Counted from the first letter of the stretch, positions 24,794 to 37,258 are shown. The stretch: DNA of 64,000 nt from Mallotus nudiflorus (GCA_947683625.1 CANTUR010000069.1:5766001-5830000); one strand, 5' to 3'. Translations and numbers: made by a program. The notes: generated by a model not told the origin, from the letters alone.

Positions 24794-25291
24794 GGGCTGG
24801 ACGAATTTGTTATTTTAAAAGCCCATTAGTTTTAGTTAGTTTAATTATTCTTAAAATAGGAAGTATGTCAAAATTCCTATTTAAGGTCTGATTAGATTAA
24901 TTTCCTTTTTTTGTGATTAGGGTTATTAGTTTTCCTTACTCACTAAGGAAAACCTTGTAAAGGCTATATATATATGCCTTGGACGAATTTTATTATTCAG
25001 AATTGAAGTTTTAAAACCTAAAGGCTGTTTTGCTTTTATCTTTGTCTTCTTGTGTAGAATACATGCTTTAAGGAACATTCAAGTAGATTGATCATCTTCT
25101 TTTGGAGTGTTTCGAAATTGGAATTTAGAAACGAGTTTTCTTTATTCTAATTCTTTGATCATCTAAGTAATCTGATTTCTAACCATTCTTAGGGGTTGTT
25201 GCTAAATTGACTATTGGGGTTTTCAAGTTAATGCTTTGGGGTTCGAATACATAAAGGGGTTCTCAAGCTTATTCTTGGAGGTTCCGTATCA
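24496..25291 (+). repeat. 3' LTR of element A copy 1 (796 bp)
   Basis: It starts TGTTATGGAG directly after the polypurine tract and ends GGTTCCGTATCA, giving TG...CA termini. The first about 298 bp are coding (tail of pol). A TATA box (TATATATATAT) lies at 24965-24975, so transcription would start near position 25000. The last 108 bp match the 5' remnant. About seven differences from the 3' LTR of copy 2 were counted by eye. Confidence 0.9.
24965..24975 (+). promoter_or_regulatory. TATA box of element A LTR
   Basis: TATATATATAT about 470 bp into the LTR, followed by GCCTTGGACGAA. The matching box in copy 2 is at 42927-42937. It is the only clear core-promoter element in the LTR and would point out of the element into the downstream satellite. 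Confidence 0.6.
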
Positions 25292-28200
25292 AAACGTGAA
25301 CTCGTGCAAATTTGTGCACGAATGTTTTTGAACATGTTATCTAATGTTCCAATTGCATATTTATGATACTAAGTACTTATTCTAGAATTCTAAACTGATG
25401 AATGCACTTGACATAATTGAGTCCACAATTTGTGCACATTTGCACATGTTTCTACACAAAACGTGGACTCGTGTAAATTTTTGTACGTATAGTTTTGAAC
25501 ATGTTATCCAATGTTCCAATTGCATATTAAAAATACTGACTACTTATTCTTTAATTCTAAGCTCATGAATATAATTGACATAATCGAATTCACAATTTGT
25601 CCACATTTGCACATGATTGTGTGCAAAACGTGAACTCGTGCAAATTTGTACACAAATAGTTTTGAACATGTTATCCAATGTTCCATTTGCATATTTACAA
25701 TAACAACTACTTATTCTAGAATTCTGAACTCATGAATACAGTTGACATAATCGAATGCACAGTTTGTGCACATTTGCACATGTTTGTACGCAAAACGTGA
25801 ACGCATGCAAATTCGTGCACAAATCCTTTTGAACATGTTATTCCGAATGCGTACTTACAATACTAACCACTTATTCTAGAATTATAAACTCACGAATACA
25901 GTTGACATAATTGAATGCACAATTTGTGCACATTTGCACATGTTTGAACGCAAAACGTGAACTCGTGCAAATTTGCGCACAAATGGTTTTGAACATGTTA
26001 TCCAATGTTCCAATTGCATATTTACGATACTAATTGCTTATTCTATAATTCTAAACTGACGAATACATTTGACATAATTGAATGCACAGTTTGTGCACAC
26101 ATGTTTTGTACACAAAACGTGAACTCGTGCAAATTTGTGCACAAATGGTTTTAAACAAGTTATCCAATGTTCCAATTGCATATTAACAACCCTAAATGCT
26201 CATTCTTTAATTCTAAACTCATGAATACAACTGAGATAATTGAATGCACAATTTTTTCCACATTTGCACACGTTTGTGTGCAAAACGTGAACTCGTACAA
26301 ATTTGTGCACGAATACTTTTGAACAAATTATCCAATATTCCAATTTCACATTTACAGTAATAACTACTAATTCTAGAATTCTAAACTCATGATTACGATT
26401 GACATAATTCAACGCACAATTTGTGCACATTTGCACATGTTTGTACGCAAAACGTGAACACATGCAAATTTGTGCACAAATCCTTCTTTTGAACATGTTA
26501 TCCAATCTTCCAATTGCGTATTTACAATACTAACTAATTATTCTAGAATTATAAACTCATGAATACAATTGGCATAATCGAATGCTCAATTTGTGCACAT
26601 TAGCACGTATTTGTACGCAAAACGTGAAGTCGTGCAATTTTGTGCACAAATGGTTTTGAACATGTTTTCCGATGTTCCAATTGAATATTTACAACACTAG
26701 GTACTTATTCTAGAATTATGAACTCATGAACACAGTAGACACAATTGAATTCGCAATTTGTGCACATTTGCACATGTTTGAATGCAAAACGTGAACTCGT
26801 GCAAAGTTGTTCACAAATGGTTTTGAACGTGTTATCCAATGTTCCAATTCAATATTTATAATAATAAGTAATTATTCTAGAATTCTAAACTCGTGGACAC
26901 AATTGACATAATAATTGAATGCACAATTTGTGCACATTTGCACATGTTTGTGCGCAAAACGTGAACTCGTGTAAATTTGTGCACCAATGGTTTTGAACAT
27001 GTTATCCAATGTTCTAATTGCATATTCACAATACTTATCCTAGAATTATAAACCCATGAATACAGTTGACATAATTGAATGCACAATTTAGGCACATTTG
27101 CACATGTTTGAATGCAAAACGTGAACCCGTGCAAATTTGTGCACGAATGTTTTTGAACATGTTATCTAATGTTCCAATTGCATATTTACGATACTAAGTA
27201 CTTATTCTAGAATTCTAAACTGATGAATGCACTTGACATAATTGAGTGCACAATTTGTGCACATTTGCACATGTTTCTACACAAAACGTGGACTCGTGTA
27301 AATTTTTGTACGTATAGTTTTGAACATGTTATCCAATGTTCCAATTGCATATTAAAAATACTGACTACTTATTCTTTAATTCTAAGCTCATGAATATAAT
27401 TGACATAATCGAATTCACAATTTGTCCACATTTGCACATGATTGTGTGCAAAACGTGAACTCGTGCAAATTTGTACACAAATAGTTTTGAACATGTTATC
27501 CATTGTTCCATTTGCAAATTTACAATAACAACTACTTATTCTAGAATTCTGAACTCATGAATACAATTGACATAATCGAATGCACAGTTTGTGCACATTT
27601 GCACATGTTTGTACGCAAAACGTGAACGCATGCAAATTCGTGCACAAATCCTTTTGAACATGTTATTCCGAATGCGTACTTACAATACTAACCACTTATT
27701 CTAGAATTAGAAACTCACGAATACAGTTGACATAATTGAATGCACAATTTGTGCACATTTGCACATGTTTGAACGTAAAACGTGAACTCGTGCAAATTTG
27801 CGCACAAATGGTTTTGAACATGTTATCCAATGTTCCAATTGCATATTTATGGTACTAATTGCTTATTCTATAATTCTAAACTGATGAATACATTTGACAT
27901 AATTGAATGCACAGTTTGTGCACACATGTTTTGTACACAAAACGTGAACTCGTGCAAATTTGTGCACAAATGGTTTTAAACAAGTTATCCAATGTTCCAA
28001 TTGCATATTAACAACCCTAAATGCTCATTCTTTAATTCATAAACTCATGAATACAACTGAGATAATTGAATGCACAATTTTTTCCACATTTGCACACGTT
28101 TGTGTGCAAAACGTGAACTCGTACAAATTTGTGCACGAATACTTTTGAACAAATTATCCAATATTCCAATTTCACATTTACAGTAATAACTACTAATTCT

Positions 28201-31200
28201 AGAATTCTAAACTCATGATTACGATTGACATAATTCAACGCACAATTTGTGTACATTTGCACATGTTTGTACGTAAAACGTGAACACATGCAAATTTGTG
28301 CACAAATCCTTCTTTTGAACATGTTATCCAATCTTCCAATTGCGTATTTACAATACTAACTAATTATTCTAGAATTATAAACTCATGAATACAATTGGCA
28401 TAATCGAATGCTCAATTTGTGCACATTGGCACGTATTTGTACGCAAAACGTGAAGTCGTGCAATTTTGTGCACAAATGGTTTTGAACATGTTTTCCGATG
28501 TTCCAATTGAATATTTACAACACTAGGTACTTATTCTAGAATTATGAACTCATGAACACAGTAGACACAATTGAATTCACAATTTGTGCACATTTGCACA
28601 TGTTTGAACGCAAAACGTGAACTCGTGCAAAGTTGTTCACAAATGGTTTTGAACATGTTATCCAATGTTCCAATTCAATATTTATAATAATAAGTAATTA
28701 TTCTAGAATTCTAAACTCGTGGACACAATTGACATAATAATTGAATGCACAATTTGTGCACATTTGCACATGTTTGTGCGCAAAACGTGAACTCGTGTAA
28801 ATTTGTGCACCAATGGTTTTGAACATGTTATCCAATGTTCTAATTGCATATTCACAATACTTATCCTAGAATTATAAACCCATGAATACAGTTGACATAA
28901 TTGAATGCACAATTTAGGCACATTTGCACATGTTTGAATGCAAAACGTGAACGCGTGCAAATTTGTGCACGAATGTTTTTGAACATGTTATCTAATGTTC
29001 CAATTGCATATTTACGATACTAAGTACTTATTCTAGAATTCTAAACTGATGAATGCACTTGACATAATTGAGTGCACAATTTGTGCACATTTGCACATGT
29101 TTCTACACAAAACGTGGACTCGTGTAAATTTTTGTACGTATAGTTTTGAACATGTTATCCAATGTTCCAATTGCATATTAAAAATACTGACTACTTATTC
29201 TTTAATTCTAAGCTCATGAATATAATTGACATAATCGAATTCACAATTTGTCCACATTTGCACATGATTGTGTGCAAAACGTGAACTCGTGCAAATTTGT
29301 ACACAAATAGTTTTGAACATGTTATCCATTGTTCCATTTGCAAATTTACAATAACAACTACTTATTCTAGAATTCTGAACTCATGAATACAGTTGACATA
29401 ATCGAATGCACAGTTTGTGCACATTTGCACATGTTTGTACGCAAAACGTGAACGCATGCAAATTCGTGCACAAATCCTTTTGAACATGTTATTCCGAATG
29501 CGTACTTACAATACTAACCACTTATTCTAGAATTATAAACTCACGAATACAGTTGACATAATTGAATGCACAATTTGTGCACATTTGCACATGTTTGAAC
29601 GCAAAACGTGAACTCGTGCAAATTTGCGCACAAATGGTTTTGAACATGTTATCCAATGTTCCAATTGCATATTTACGATACTAATTGCTTATTCTATAAT
29701 TCTAAACTGATGAATACATTTGACATAATTGAATGCACAGTTTGTGCACACATGTTTTGTACACAAAACGTGAACTCGTGCAAATTTGTGCACAAATGGT
29801 TTTAAACAAGTTATCCAATGTTCCAATTGCATATTAACAACCCTAAATGCTCATTCTTTAATTCTAAACTCATGAATACAACTGAGATAATTGAATGCAC
29901 AATTTTTTCCACATTTGCACACGTTTGTGTGCAAAACGTGAACTCGTACAAATTTGTGCACGAATACTTTTGAACAAATTATCCAATATTCCAATTTCAC
30001 ATTTACAATAATAACTACTAATTCTAGAATTCTAAACTCATGATTACGATTGACATAATTCAACGCACAATTTGTGCACATTTGCACATGTTTGTACGCA
30101 AAACGTGAACACATGCAAATTTGTGCACAAATCCTTCTTTTGAACATGTTATCCAATCTTCCAATTGCGTATTTACAATACTAACTAATTATTCTAGAAT
30201 TATAAACTCATGAATACAATTGGCATAATCGAATGCTCAATTTGTGCACATTGGCACGTATTTGTACGCAAAACGTGAAGTCGTGCAATTTTGTGCACAA
30301 ATGGTTTTGAACATGTTTTCCGATGTTCCAATTGAATATTTACAACACTAGGTACTTATTCTAGAATTATGAACTCATGAACACAGTAGACACAATTGAA
30401 TTCACAATTTGTGCACATTTGCACATGTTTGAACGCAAAACGTGAACTCGTGCAAAGTTGTTCACAAATGGTTTTGAACATGTTATCCAATGTTCCAATT
30501 CAATATTTATAATAATAAGTAATTATTCTAGAATTCTAAACTCGTGGACACAATTGACATAATAATTGAATGCACAATTTGTGCACATTTGCACATGTTT
30601 GTGCGCAAAACGTGAACTCGTGTAAATTTGTGCACCAATGGTTTTGAACATGTTATCCAATGTTCTAATTGCATATTCACAATACTTATCCTAGAATTAT
30701 AAACCCATGAATACAGTTGACATAATTGAATGCACAATTTAGGCACATTTGCACATGTTTGAATGCAAAACGTGAACGCGTGCAAATTTGTGCACGAATG
30801 TTTTTGAACATGTTATCTAATGTTCCAATTGCATATTTACGATACTAAGTACTTATTCTAGAATTCTAAACTGATGAATGCACTTGACATAATTGAGTGC
30901 ACAATTTGTGCACATTTGCACATGTTTCTACACAAAACGTGGACTCGTGTAAATTTTTGTACGTATAGTTTTGAACATGTTATCCAATGTTCCAATTGCA
31001 TATTAAAAATACTGACTACTTATTCTTTAATTCTAAGCTCATGAATATAATTGACATAATCAAATTCACAATTTGTCCACATTTGCACATGATTGTGTGC
31101 AAAACGTGAACTCGTGTAGATTTCTACACAAATAGTTTTTAACATGTTATCCAATGTTCCATTTGCATATTTACAATAACAACTACTTATTCTAGAATTC

Positions 31201-33662
31201 TGAACACATGAATACAGATGACATAATCGAATGCACAGTTTGTGCACCTTTGCACATGTTTGTACGCAAAATATGAACGCATGCAAATTCGTGCACAAAT
31301 CCTTTTGAACATGTTATTCCGAATGAATATTTACAATACTAACCACTTATTCTAGAATTATAAACTTATGAATACAGTTGACATAATTGAATGCCCAATT
31401 TGTGCACATTTGCACATGTTTGAACGCAAAACGTGAACTCGTGCAAATTTGCGCACAAATGGTTTTGGAACATGTTATCCAATGTTCCAATTGCATATTT
31501 ATGATACTAATTGCTTATCCTATAATTCTAAACTGATGAATACATTTGACATAATTGAATGCACAGTTTGTGCACACATGTTTTTTACACAAAACGTGAA
31601 CTCGTGCAAATTTGTGCACAAATGGTTTTAAACAAGTTATCCAATGTTCCAATTGCATATTAACAACCCTAAATGCTCATTCTTTAATTCTAAACTCATG
31701 AATACAACTGAGATAATTGAATGCACAATTGTTTCCACATTTGCACACGTTTGTTTGCAAAACGTGAACTCGTACAAATTTGTGCACGAATACTTTTGAA
31801 CAAATTATCCAATATTCCAATTTCACATTTACAATAATAACTACTAATTCTAGAATTCTAAACTCATGATTACGATTGACATAATTCAACGCACAATTTG
31901 TGTACATTTGCACATGTTTGTACGTAAAACGTGAACACATGCAAATTTGTGCACAAATCCTTCTTTTGAACATGTTATCCAATCTTCCAATTGCGTATTT
32001 ACAATACTAACTAATTATTCTAGAATTATAAACTCATGAATACAATTGGCATAATCGAATGCTCAATTTGTGCACATTGGCACGTATTTGTACGCAAAAC
32101 GTGAAGTCGTGCAATTTTGTGCACAAATGGTTTTGAACATGTTTTCCGATGTTCCAATTGAATATTTACAACACTAGGTACTTATTCTAGAATTATGAAC
32201 CCATGAACACAGTAGACACAATTGAATTCACAATTTGCGCACATTTGCACATGTTTGAATGCAAAACGTGAACTCGTGCAAAGTTGTTCACAAATGGTTT
32301 TGAACATGTTATCCAATGTTCCAATTCAATATTTATAATAATAAGTAATTATTCTAGAATTCTAAACTCATGGACACAATTGACATAATAATTGAATGCA
32401 CAATTTATGCACATTTGCACATGTTTGTGCGCAAAACGTGAACTCATGTAAATTTGTGCACCAATGGTTTTGAACATGTTATCCAATGTTCTAATTGCAT
32501 ATTCACAATACTTATCCTAGAATTATAAACCCATGAATACAGTTGACATAATTGAATGCACAATTTAGGCACATTTGCACATGTTTGAATGCAAAACGTG
32601 ATCTCATGCAAATTTGTGCACGAATGTTTTTGAACATGTTATCTAATGTTCCAATTGCATATTTACGATACTAAGTACTTATTCTAGAATTCTAAATTGA
32701 TGAATGCACTTGACATAATTGAGTGCACAATTTGTGCACATTTGCACATGTTTCTACACAAAACGTGGACTCGTGTAAATTTTTGTACGTATAGTTTTGA
32801 ACATGTTATCCAATGTTCCAATTGCATATTAAAAATACTGACTACTTATTCTTTAATTCTAAGCTCATGAATATAATTGACATAATCGAATTCACAATTT
32901 GTCCACATTTGCACATGATTGTGTGCAAAATGTGAACTCGTGCAAATTTGTACACAAATAGTTTTGAACATGTTATCCAATGTTCCATTTGCATATTTAC
33001 AATAACAACTACTTATTCTAGAATTCTGAACTCATGAATACAGTTGACATAATCGAATGCACAGTTTGTGCACATTTGCACATGTTTGTACGCAATACGT
33101 GAACGCATGCAAATTCATGCACAAATCCTTTTGAACATGTTATTCCGAATGCGTACTTACAATACTAACCACTTATTCTAGAATTATAAACTCACGAATA
33201 CAGTTGACATAATTGAATGCACAATTTGTGCACATTTGCACATGTTTGAACGCAAAACGTGAACTCGTGCAAATTTGTGCACAAATGGTTTTGAACATGT
33301 TATCCAATGTTCCAATTGCATATTTACGATACTAATTGCTTATTCTATAATTCTAAACTGATGAATACATTTGACATAATTGAATGCACAGTTTGTGCAC
33401 ACATGTTTTGTACACAAAACGTGAACTCGTGCAAATTTGTGCACAAATGGTTTTAAACAAGTTATCCAATGTTCCAATTGCATATTAACAACCCTAAATG
33501 CTCATTCTTTAATTCTAAACTCATGAATACAACTGAGATAATTGAATGCACAATTTTTTCCACATTTGTACACGTTTATGTGCAAAACGTGAACTCGTAC
33601 AAATTTGTGCACGAATACTTTTGAACAAATTATCCAATATTCCAATTTCACATTTATAGTAA
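25292..33662. repeat. Satellite array 2: 11-monomer HOR of 1825-1826 bp
   Basis: Same eleven monomers as array 1, but M1 carries the 11-bp AATTTGTGCAC segment, making the unit 1825 bp. M1 starts at 25831, 27656, 29482, 31307 and 33133 (spacings 1825, 1826, 1825, 1826). The array begins inside M8, directly after the element A LTR, and ends inside M4 at the truncated LTR of copy 2. Units are more varied than in array 1, for example the 31.0-31.5 kb stretch with several private substitutions. Confidence 0.95.
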
Positions 33663-33775
33663 TAACCATTCTTAGGGGTTGTTTCTAAATTGACTATTGG
33701 GGTTTTCAAGTTAATGCTTTGGGGGTTCGAATACATAAAGGGGTTCTCAAGCTTATTCTTGGAGGTTCCGTATCA
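33663..33775 (+). repeat. 5' LTR remnant of element A copy 2
   Basis: Last 108-109 bp of the LTR, joined to satellite at the same TAAC as in copy 1. It differs from copy 1 by TTGTTTCTAA for TTGTTGCTAA. Confidence 0.88.
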
Positions 33776-34766
33776 TTTGGTATCAGAGATTTGGCTCTAG
33801 ATTAGGTTTTATCTTTTATAATTTTTATTCTTAATCCTGATTTCTTAAGTTTTTCTTATTCTTTTAAAATTGTTCTTATTTATTTTTGTTCTTCATTCTT
33901 GTGTTTTGTTCTTTGTTCTTATTTGTTAGTCTTGATTTTTTTTCCCTTTAGGTCAGTCAATTGTTTTGCATTCTGAAATTTAGATTTGTGTTCATAGTTG
34001 AAATTCAAAAAAAAATTCGTGCAAAAAAAAAAAATTAGAAGAAATTTGAAAAAAAAAAGCAAAAAAAAAAAATTCGTGAAAAAAAAGAGAGAAAGTTATT
34101 AGAAAAGGAAGAATTAAGATTCTTGAGTGATTTATATCCTAATCAGGTCTGATTTGCATTTCCTTCCATTCCTTGCTCATTAAGGAATATTGTTTGAGTG
34201 ATTAATATCCTCATCAGGTCTGATTTTGGTTTCCTAATCCTATTTGGTTTATAATTGACATATCTAACTAGATCTTGTCATATCTTGTATTACTTGTCTA
34301 TTAAGGATTTTGCATATCTTTACAATACTTGCTCATTAAAGAATATTACTTATTGAGGTAGATTTGACTTTTCTCCTTAAAATAACTTCTAAATTCGTTT
34401 TCTTTTCTATTCTAGAAGATCTTTGTATTTCTTTCACATGTCTTTTGCATCTTTTTGAGTTTTCCTATTTTATTGCTTCTGAATTGTTGTTTTTTTTTTA
34501 ACCGAATTGCCTCAAACTTGTTTTGAAATTTTCACTTTTGAAAGTTCTACTTGAATATTGCTTTAATCTAATTGATTTGTTCTAAAAGTATGATTCACCT
34601 AAGAACATAAAAGAATTAGCTTGAGTGGTGAGAGGAAGTCGAGTGAAACATCAAATTGAGTTAAACACGAGTGACCACCCACATCATTTGAGTGCAAACA
34701 CGTGAGGGAGTGCTTGTGAGGATTTTAAATTATTATTATTATTGTTTCTAACATTCTTTTACAGCA
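33776..34766 (+). other. Leader of element A copy 2 with PBS
   Basis: The PBS TGGTATCAGAG is at 33778-33788, two bases after the LTR end, complementary to initiator tRNA-Met. It is followed by an A/T-rich leader parallel to copy 1. The two-part leader motif lies at 34658-34673 and 34690-34712. No supported gene. Confidence 0.75.
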
Positions 34767-34985
34767 ATGTCAAACCAAGGTGAAAATAAAGGTGAGGGTA
34801 AAGTTGATGAAACTTTGCTCCATGAGGCTCAACAAAGGCAATTTGAACGTATGAATACAAATTTTGAGACTATAATGGAGAGATTAAACCGCATGGATAC
34901 AAGGCTAGGAGCGGTTGAAAGGGCAACAACACCAAATCATAATGAGGAAGTAGAAGGCAATGTTGACAATGAGGATGAAGATGAG
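34767..34985 (+). pseudogene. gag: Gag N-terminal fragment, element A copy 2
   Basis: The first 73 codons of gag, identical to copy 1: helix-forming N-terminus and the acidic stretch ending EDEDE. The reading frame stops at once because the first three bases of the inserted LTR are TAA. The remainder of gag resumes at 38086. The split lies before the gag capsid domain, so this fragment has no known activity. Confidence 0.9.
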
Positions 34986-35170
34986 TAATATGAACCCTAA
35001 AAGGGATCAATAACGCCTAAATATGAAGAATTCAAGCTAATTAGCTTAATTTCCTATTCTGAAATTAATTAGCTTGATTGGACGAATTTTGATTTATTTT
35101 CCTATTTTAGAGTCAATAAGGAAGATTCAAGAAGATTCTAGAAGATGTGAGAAGATTCAAGAATATTCCA

Positions 35171-35238
35171 AGTCAAAGTCAACAAGTCAAAGCCAAAGTC
35201 AAATAGTCAACAAGTCAAAGTCAATGGTCAATGGTCAA
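35171..35238 (-). promoter_or_regulatory. Cluster of nine W-box cores in the nested LTR
   Basis: Nine copies of (A/G)GTCAA on the plus strand in 68 bp, i.e. TTGAC(C/T) on the minus strand, the core bound by WRKY factors. They lie about 180-245 bp upstream of the first TATA box, in the U3 part. The same cluster is in the 3' LTR (37416-37483). The density suggests a defence- or stress-responsive enhancer; this is inference. Confidence 0.55.
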
Positions 35239-35415
35239 CATATGACATGGCATGTGACATGGCATGCTTTAATGCTTAGTTGTCATGAGTTGTCATTTTC
35301 CTTAGTTGTCATGAATTGTAATGAGTTGTCAATTTTGACTTTTCAAAGATGAGTTGTCATTAGTTGTCATTAGTTGTCCTATTTTAAAGGAAATCTCCTT
35401 AATTAAGGATTTTCC

Positions 35416-35490
35416 TATATAAGTATCTTTGGGAATAAGGAATAGAACCTTTTCCTTTAAGGATTAGGTTGTTTACATGCCTATATAAGG
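35416..35490 (+). promoter_or_regulatory. Two TATA boxes of the nested LTR
   Basis: TATATAAG at 35416-35423 and TATATAAGG at 35482-35490; the same pair is at 37661-37668 and 37727-37735 in the 3' LTR. The second is nearer the expected R region. Which one is used cannot be told from sequence. Confidence 0.55.
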
Positions 35491-35839
35491 GCTAACCCTA
35501 TGACATACGAATTTAATAAAATTGAAATATTAAAAGTGAAAAAAAAAAAAAAAAAAAGAAGAAGATTGAAATATTAAAAGTAAGGTTTTTCCTTAAACTT
35601 TGTTTTTGAAACTTTGCAAGTTTACTTGAATTGTTTCACTTCTACCTTTTATTACAATTGCTAGGTTAGATTAAACTTAGAATTGTGTGATTGTTCATCT
35701 TATAATAGCTAAGTATCTTGCTTCAATTTAATAAGCAAGGGGTTTAGCTCCATCTTCACAACCTCATCTTGACGATCTTGGGCAACGATTTCAAAGTTGG
35801 ATGCGCGTTCTATCTCTTTTATAGGTAGGGTTCGTATCA

Positions 35840-36052
35840 GTTTGGTATCAGAGCCTGGTTCAAGGTTTGGTTACGTATCCTTTAATTTTCTTGAATTATC
35901 TATTCTTTTCTTCTTCTCAATTCTTCATAAATTTCAAAAAAAAAAATTTTTTTTGAGTGAAACACGAGAGCATTCACATCCTTGAGTGTAAACACGTAAG
36001 GGAGTGTTTTGTGAGGGTTTCTTTTCTATTTTTTTCTAAATTATCTTGGTGT
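35840..36052 (+). other. PBS and leader of nested gag-only element
   Basis: The PBS at 35843-35860 (TGGTATCAGAGCCTGGTT) matches the complement of plant initiator tRNA-Met over about 18 nt with one mismatch. It is followed by a pyrimidine-rich stretch and the two-part leader motif at 35955-35970 and 35984-36006. Confidence 0.8.
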
Positions 36053-37258
36053 ATGGTTATTATGGACGTGCCTTATTTTCTTGGTGGGGATGATCCTTAT
36101 GTTTATTTGGAATGGATGCAACAAACGGAGGAGATATTTGATTCTTTTGAATTAAGTGATTTCCAAAAGTGTAAACTTGCTTCTTGTAAATTTTTGGGTC
36201 ATGCTGCTATATGGTGGGAAGATTTGATGACATCATGGAGAGAGAATAGGCATAGTGAGATTAAAAATTGGGAGATAATGAAGAGATTAATGACTAGACA
36301 TTTTATTCCTTCTGAAGTTAGGGATAAATTTTGTCTTAAATTACAAAGGCTTAAACAAGATGATGAATTATGCGTTAATGATTATATTAAAAAGTTTAAG
36401 TTGTTTGTAATTGCAAGTGATGTAGGTGAATTTGAAAGGAGGAAAGTTGCAAAATTCATCAGTGGGCTTAAGTGTGATATTGCTAAGAGATTGAAGAAAA
36501 AAGTGCAATTAGAACCTTCTATCTCTTTGAAGGTTGTAATTGAACTTGCTTTGGAGTTTGAAAAGCAGGTGGGTTCTTATGAGGAGACAATAATAGTGTG
36601 TGATTCCAAGGAATATGAAGGTGTTAAAGTTAACGAATTGGTTGAGCAACAAGTTGAGGAGAAGAGCAGGGAGGAAGAGTGTCAAATTGAAACTACACCA
36701 CCAAAGACAGTTATTGAAGACATGTGCACAAATCAACTGGTGAGAGAAAATGAGCAAGGCATAAGTGAAAAGGAGAACCTAGAGATTGGGAGCATCATGA
36801 AAGATCAAGAGTTGGTCATTCATCATGATTATACTAATAATTTTAATCTTTCTTTTTCTAGTGTTTTGAAAGTTATTTTGCAGACTTCTATGCCATATAA
36901 AGATCCATTTGATGATGTAGTTGTAGTATTTTATTCCTACAACAAAATCTATGGAGGCTGCACTAGTAGCAAAAAGAACTTGAGATATTCATGTTTCAAG
37001 TTTAGAAAGAAGCAACAAGAATTCAATCCTTACATGTTCATGAACAGAAGTTCTATATTTCAAATGTGCTATCAAGTTCAAGTTATATTGAAGCTACTTA
37101 TATGGATCATTATTTCAAAGGAGAAGTTTTCAACAAAGGAGTTTGTGTTCGACCCTGGAGGATTTGCAAATTTATCAACTCTAGAAGATGGCTATGATTC
37201 GAGGGCGAATCATCTTCAAGAGAGAGGGAATAATATGAACCCTAAAAGGGATCAATAA
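36053..37258 (+). CDS. gag: Gag-like protein of the nested non-autonomous element
   Basis: The frame is open from 35957, but the likely start is the ATG at 36053 (MVIMDVPYF) or 36062, because the upstream codons overlap the conserved leader motif. About 401 residues from 36053. The N-terminal half is a retrotransposon gag domain: GGDDPYVYLEWMQQ, IWWEDLM, MTRHFIPSEVRDKF and a FISGLK segment. There is no CCHC zinc knuckle and no protease, RT or integrase. The middle (about residues 190-370 of the 433-codon frame) is charged and unrecognised. The last about 30 residues (ANLSTLEDGYDSRANHLQERGN) resemble the end of pol in element A (ADLSPFDIGDALDSRTNPFEERGN). This suggests that pol was deleted between gag and its C-terminus. 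The stop lies 28 nt inside the 3' LTR. Intact and probably translatable. Confidence 0.85.
   Translation: MVIMDVPYFLGGDDPYVYLEWMQQTEEIFDSFELSDFQKCKLASCKFLGHAAIWWEDLMTSWRENRHSEIKNWEIMKRLMTRHFIPSEVRDKFCLKLQRLKQDDELCVNDYIKKFKLFVIASDVGEFERRKVAKFISGLKCDIAKRLKKKVQLEPSISLKVVIELALEFEKQVGSYEETIIVCDSKEYEGVKVNELVEQQVEEKSREEECQIETTPPKTVIEDMCTNQLVRENEQGISEKENLEIGSIMKDQELVIHHDYTNNFNLSFSSVLKVILQTSMPYKDPFDDVVVVFYSYNKIYGGCTSSKKNLRYSCFKFRKKQQEFNPYMFMNRSSIFQMCYQVQVILKLLIWIIISKEKFSTKEFVFDPGGFANLSTLEDGYDSRANHLQERGNNMNPKRDQ
37196..37230 (+). other. Pre-PPT hairpin and polypurine tract of nested element
   Basis: Hairpin GATTCG-AGGG-CGAATC (37196-37211), with the same stem as in element A but a different loop base. 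The polypurine tract AGAGAGAGGGAA (37219-37230) abuts the 3' LTR. Confidence 0.75.

Larger units (their letters stand above)
18805..25291 (+). mobile_element. Ty3/gypsy retrotransposon A, copy 1 (truncated 5' LTR)
   Basis: Order: 113-bp 5' LTR remnant, PBS, about 1 kb leader, gag-protease frame, pol frame (RT, RNase H, integrase), polypurine tract, complete 3' LTR. The domain order RT-RNase H-integrase defines Ty3/gypsy. A GPF module follows the integrase core and the pol frame continues into the 3' LTR, which as I recall is typical of CRM-type chromoviruses; that lineage call is inference. The element lies in the satellite, but its two flanks are out of register: left flank M4 (unit position about 668), right flank M8 (unit position about 1421). 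There is no clean target-site duplication. It is probably not autonomous now: the 5' LTR promoter is missing, the PBS is mutated and there is an in-frame stop in the protease. Confidence 0.93.
34986..35839 (+). repeat. 5' LTR of nested gag-only element
   Basis: It starts TAATATGAACCC and ends GGGTTCGTATCA. It holds a cluster of nine RGTCAA motifs (35171-35238), several TTGTCAT repeats (35280-35370), two TATA boxes and a 19-A run. The short frame inside is not a gene. Confidence 0.93.

Noticed and set aside
18800..25300. Target-site duplication for element A copy 1
   Set aside because: Left and right flanks are from different monomers (M4 and M8) and share no 4-6 bp direct repeat at the element ends.
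35074..35352. 92-codon frame in the nested LTR, repeated at 37319-37597
   Set aside because: It lies in U3, overlaps the W-box cluster, has no recognisable domain and is duplicated only because LTRs are duplicated.
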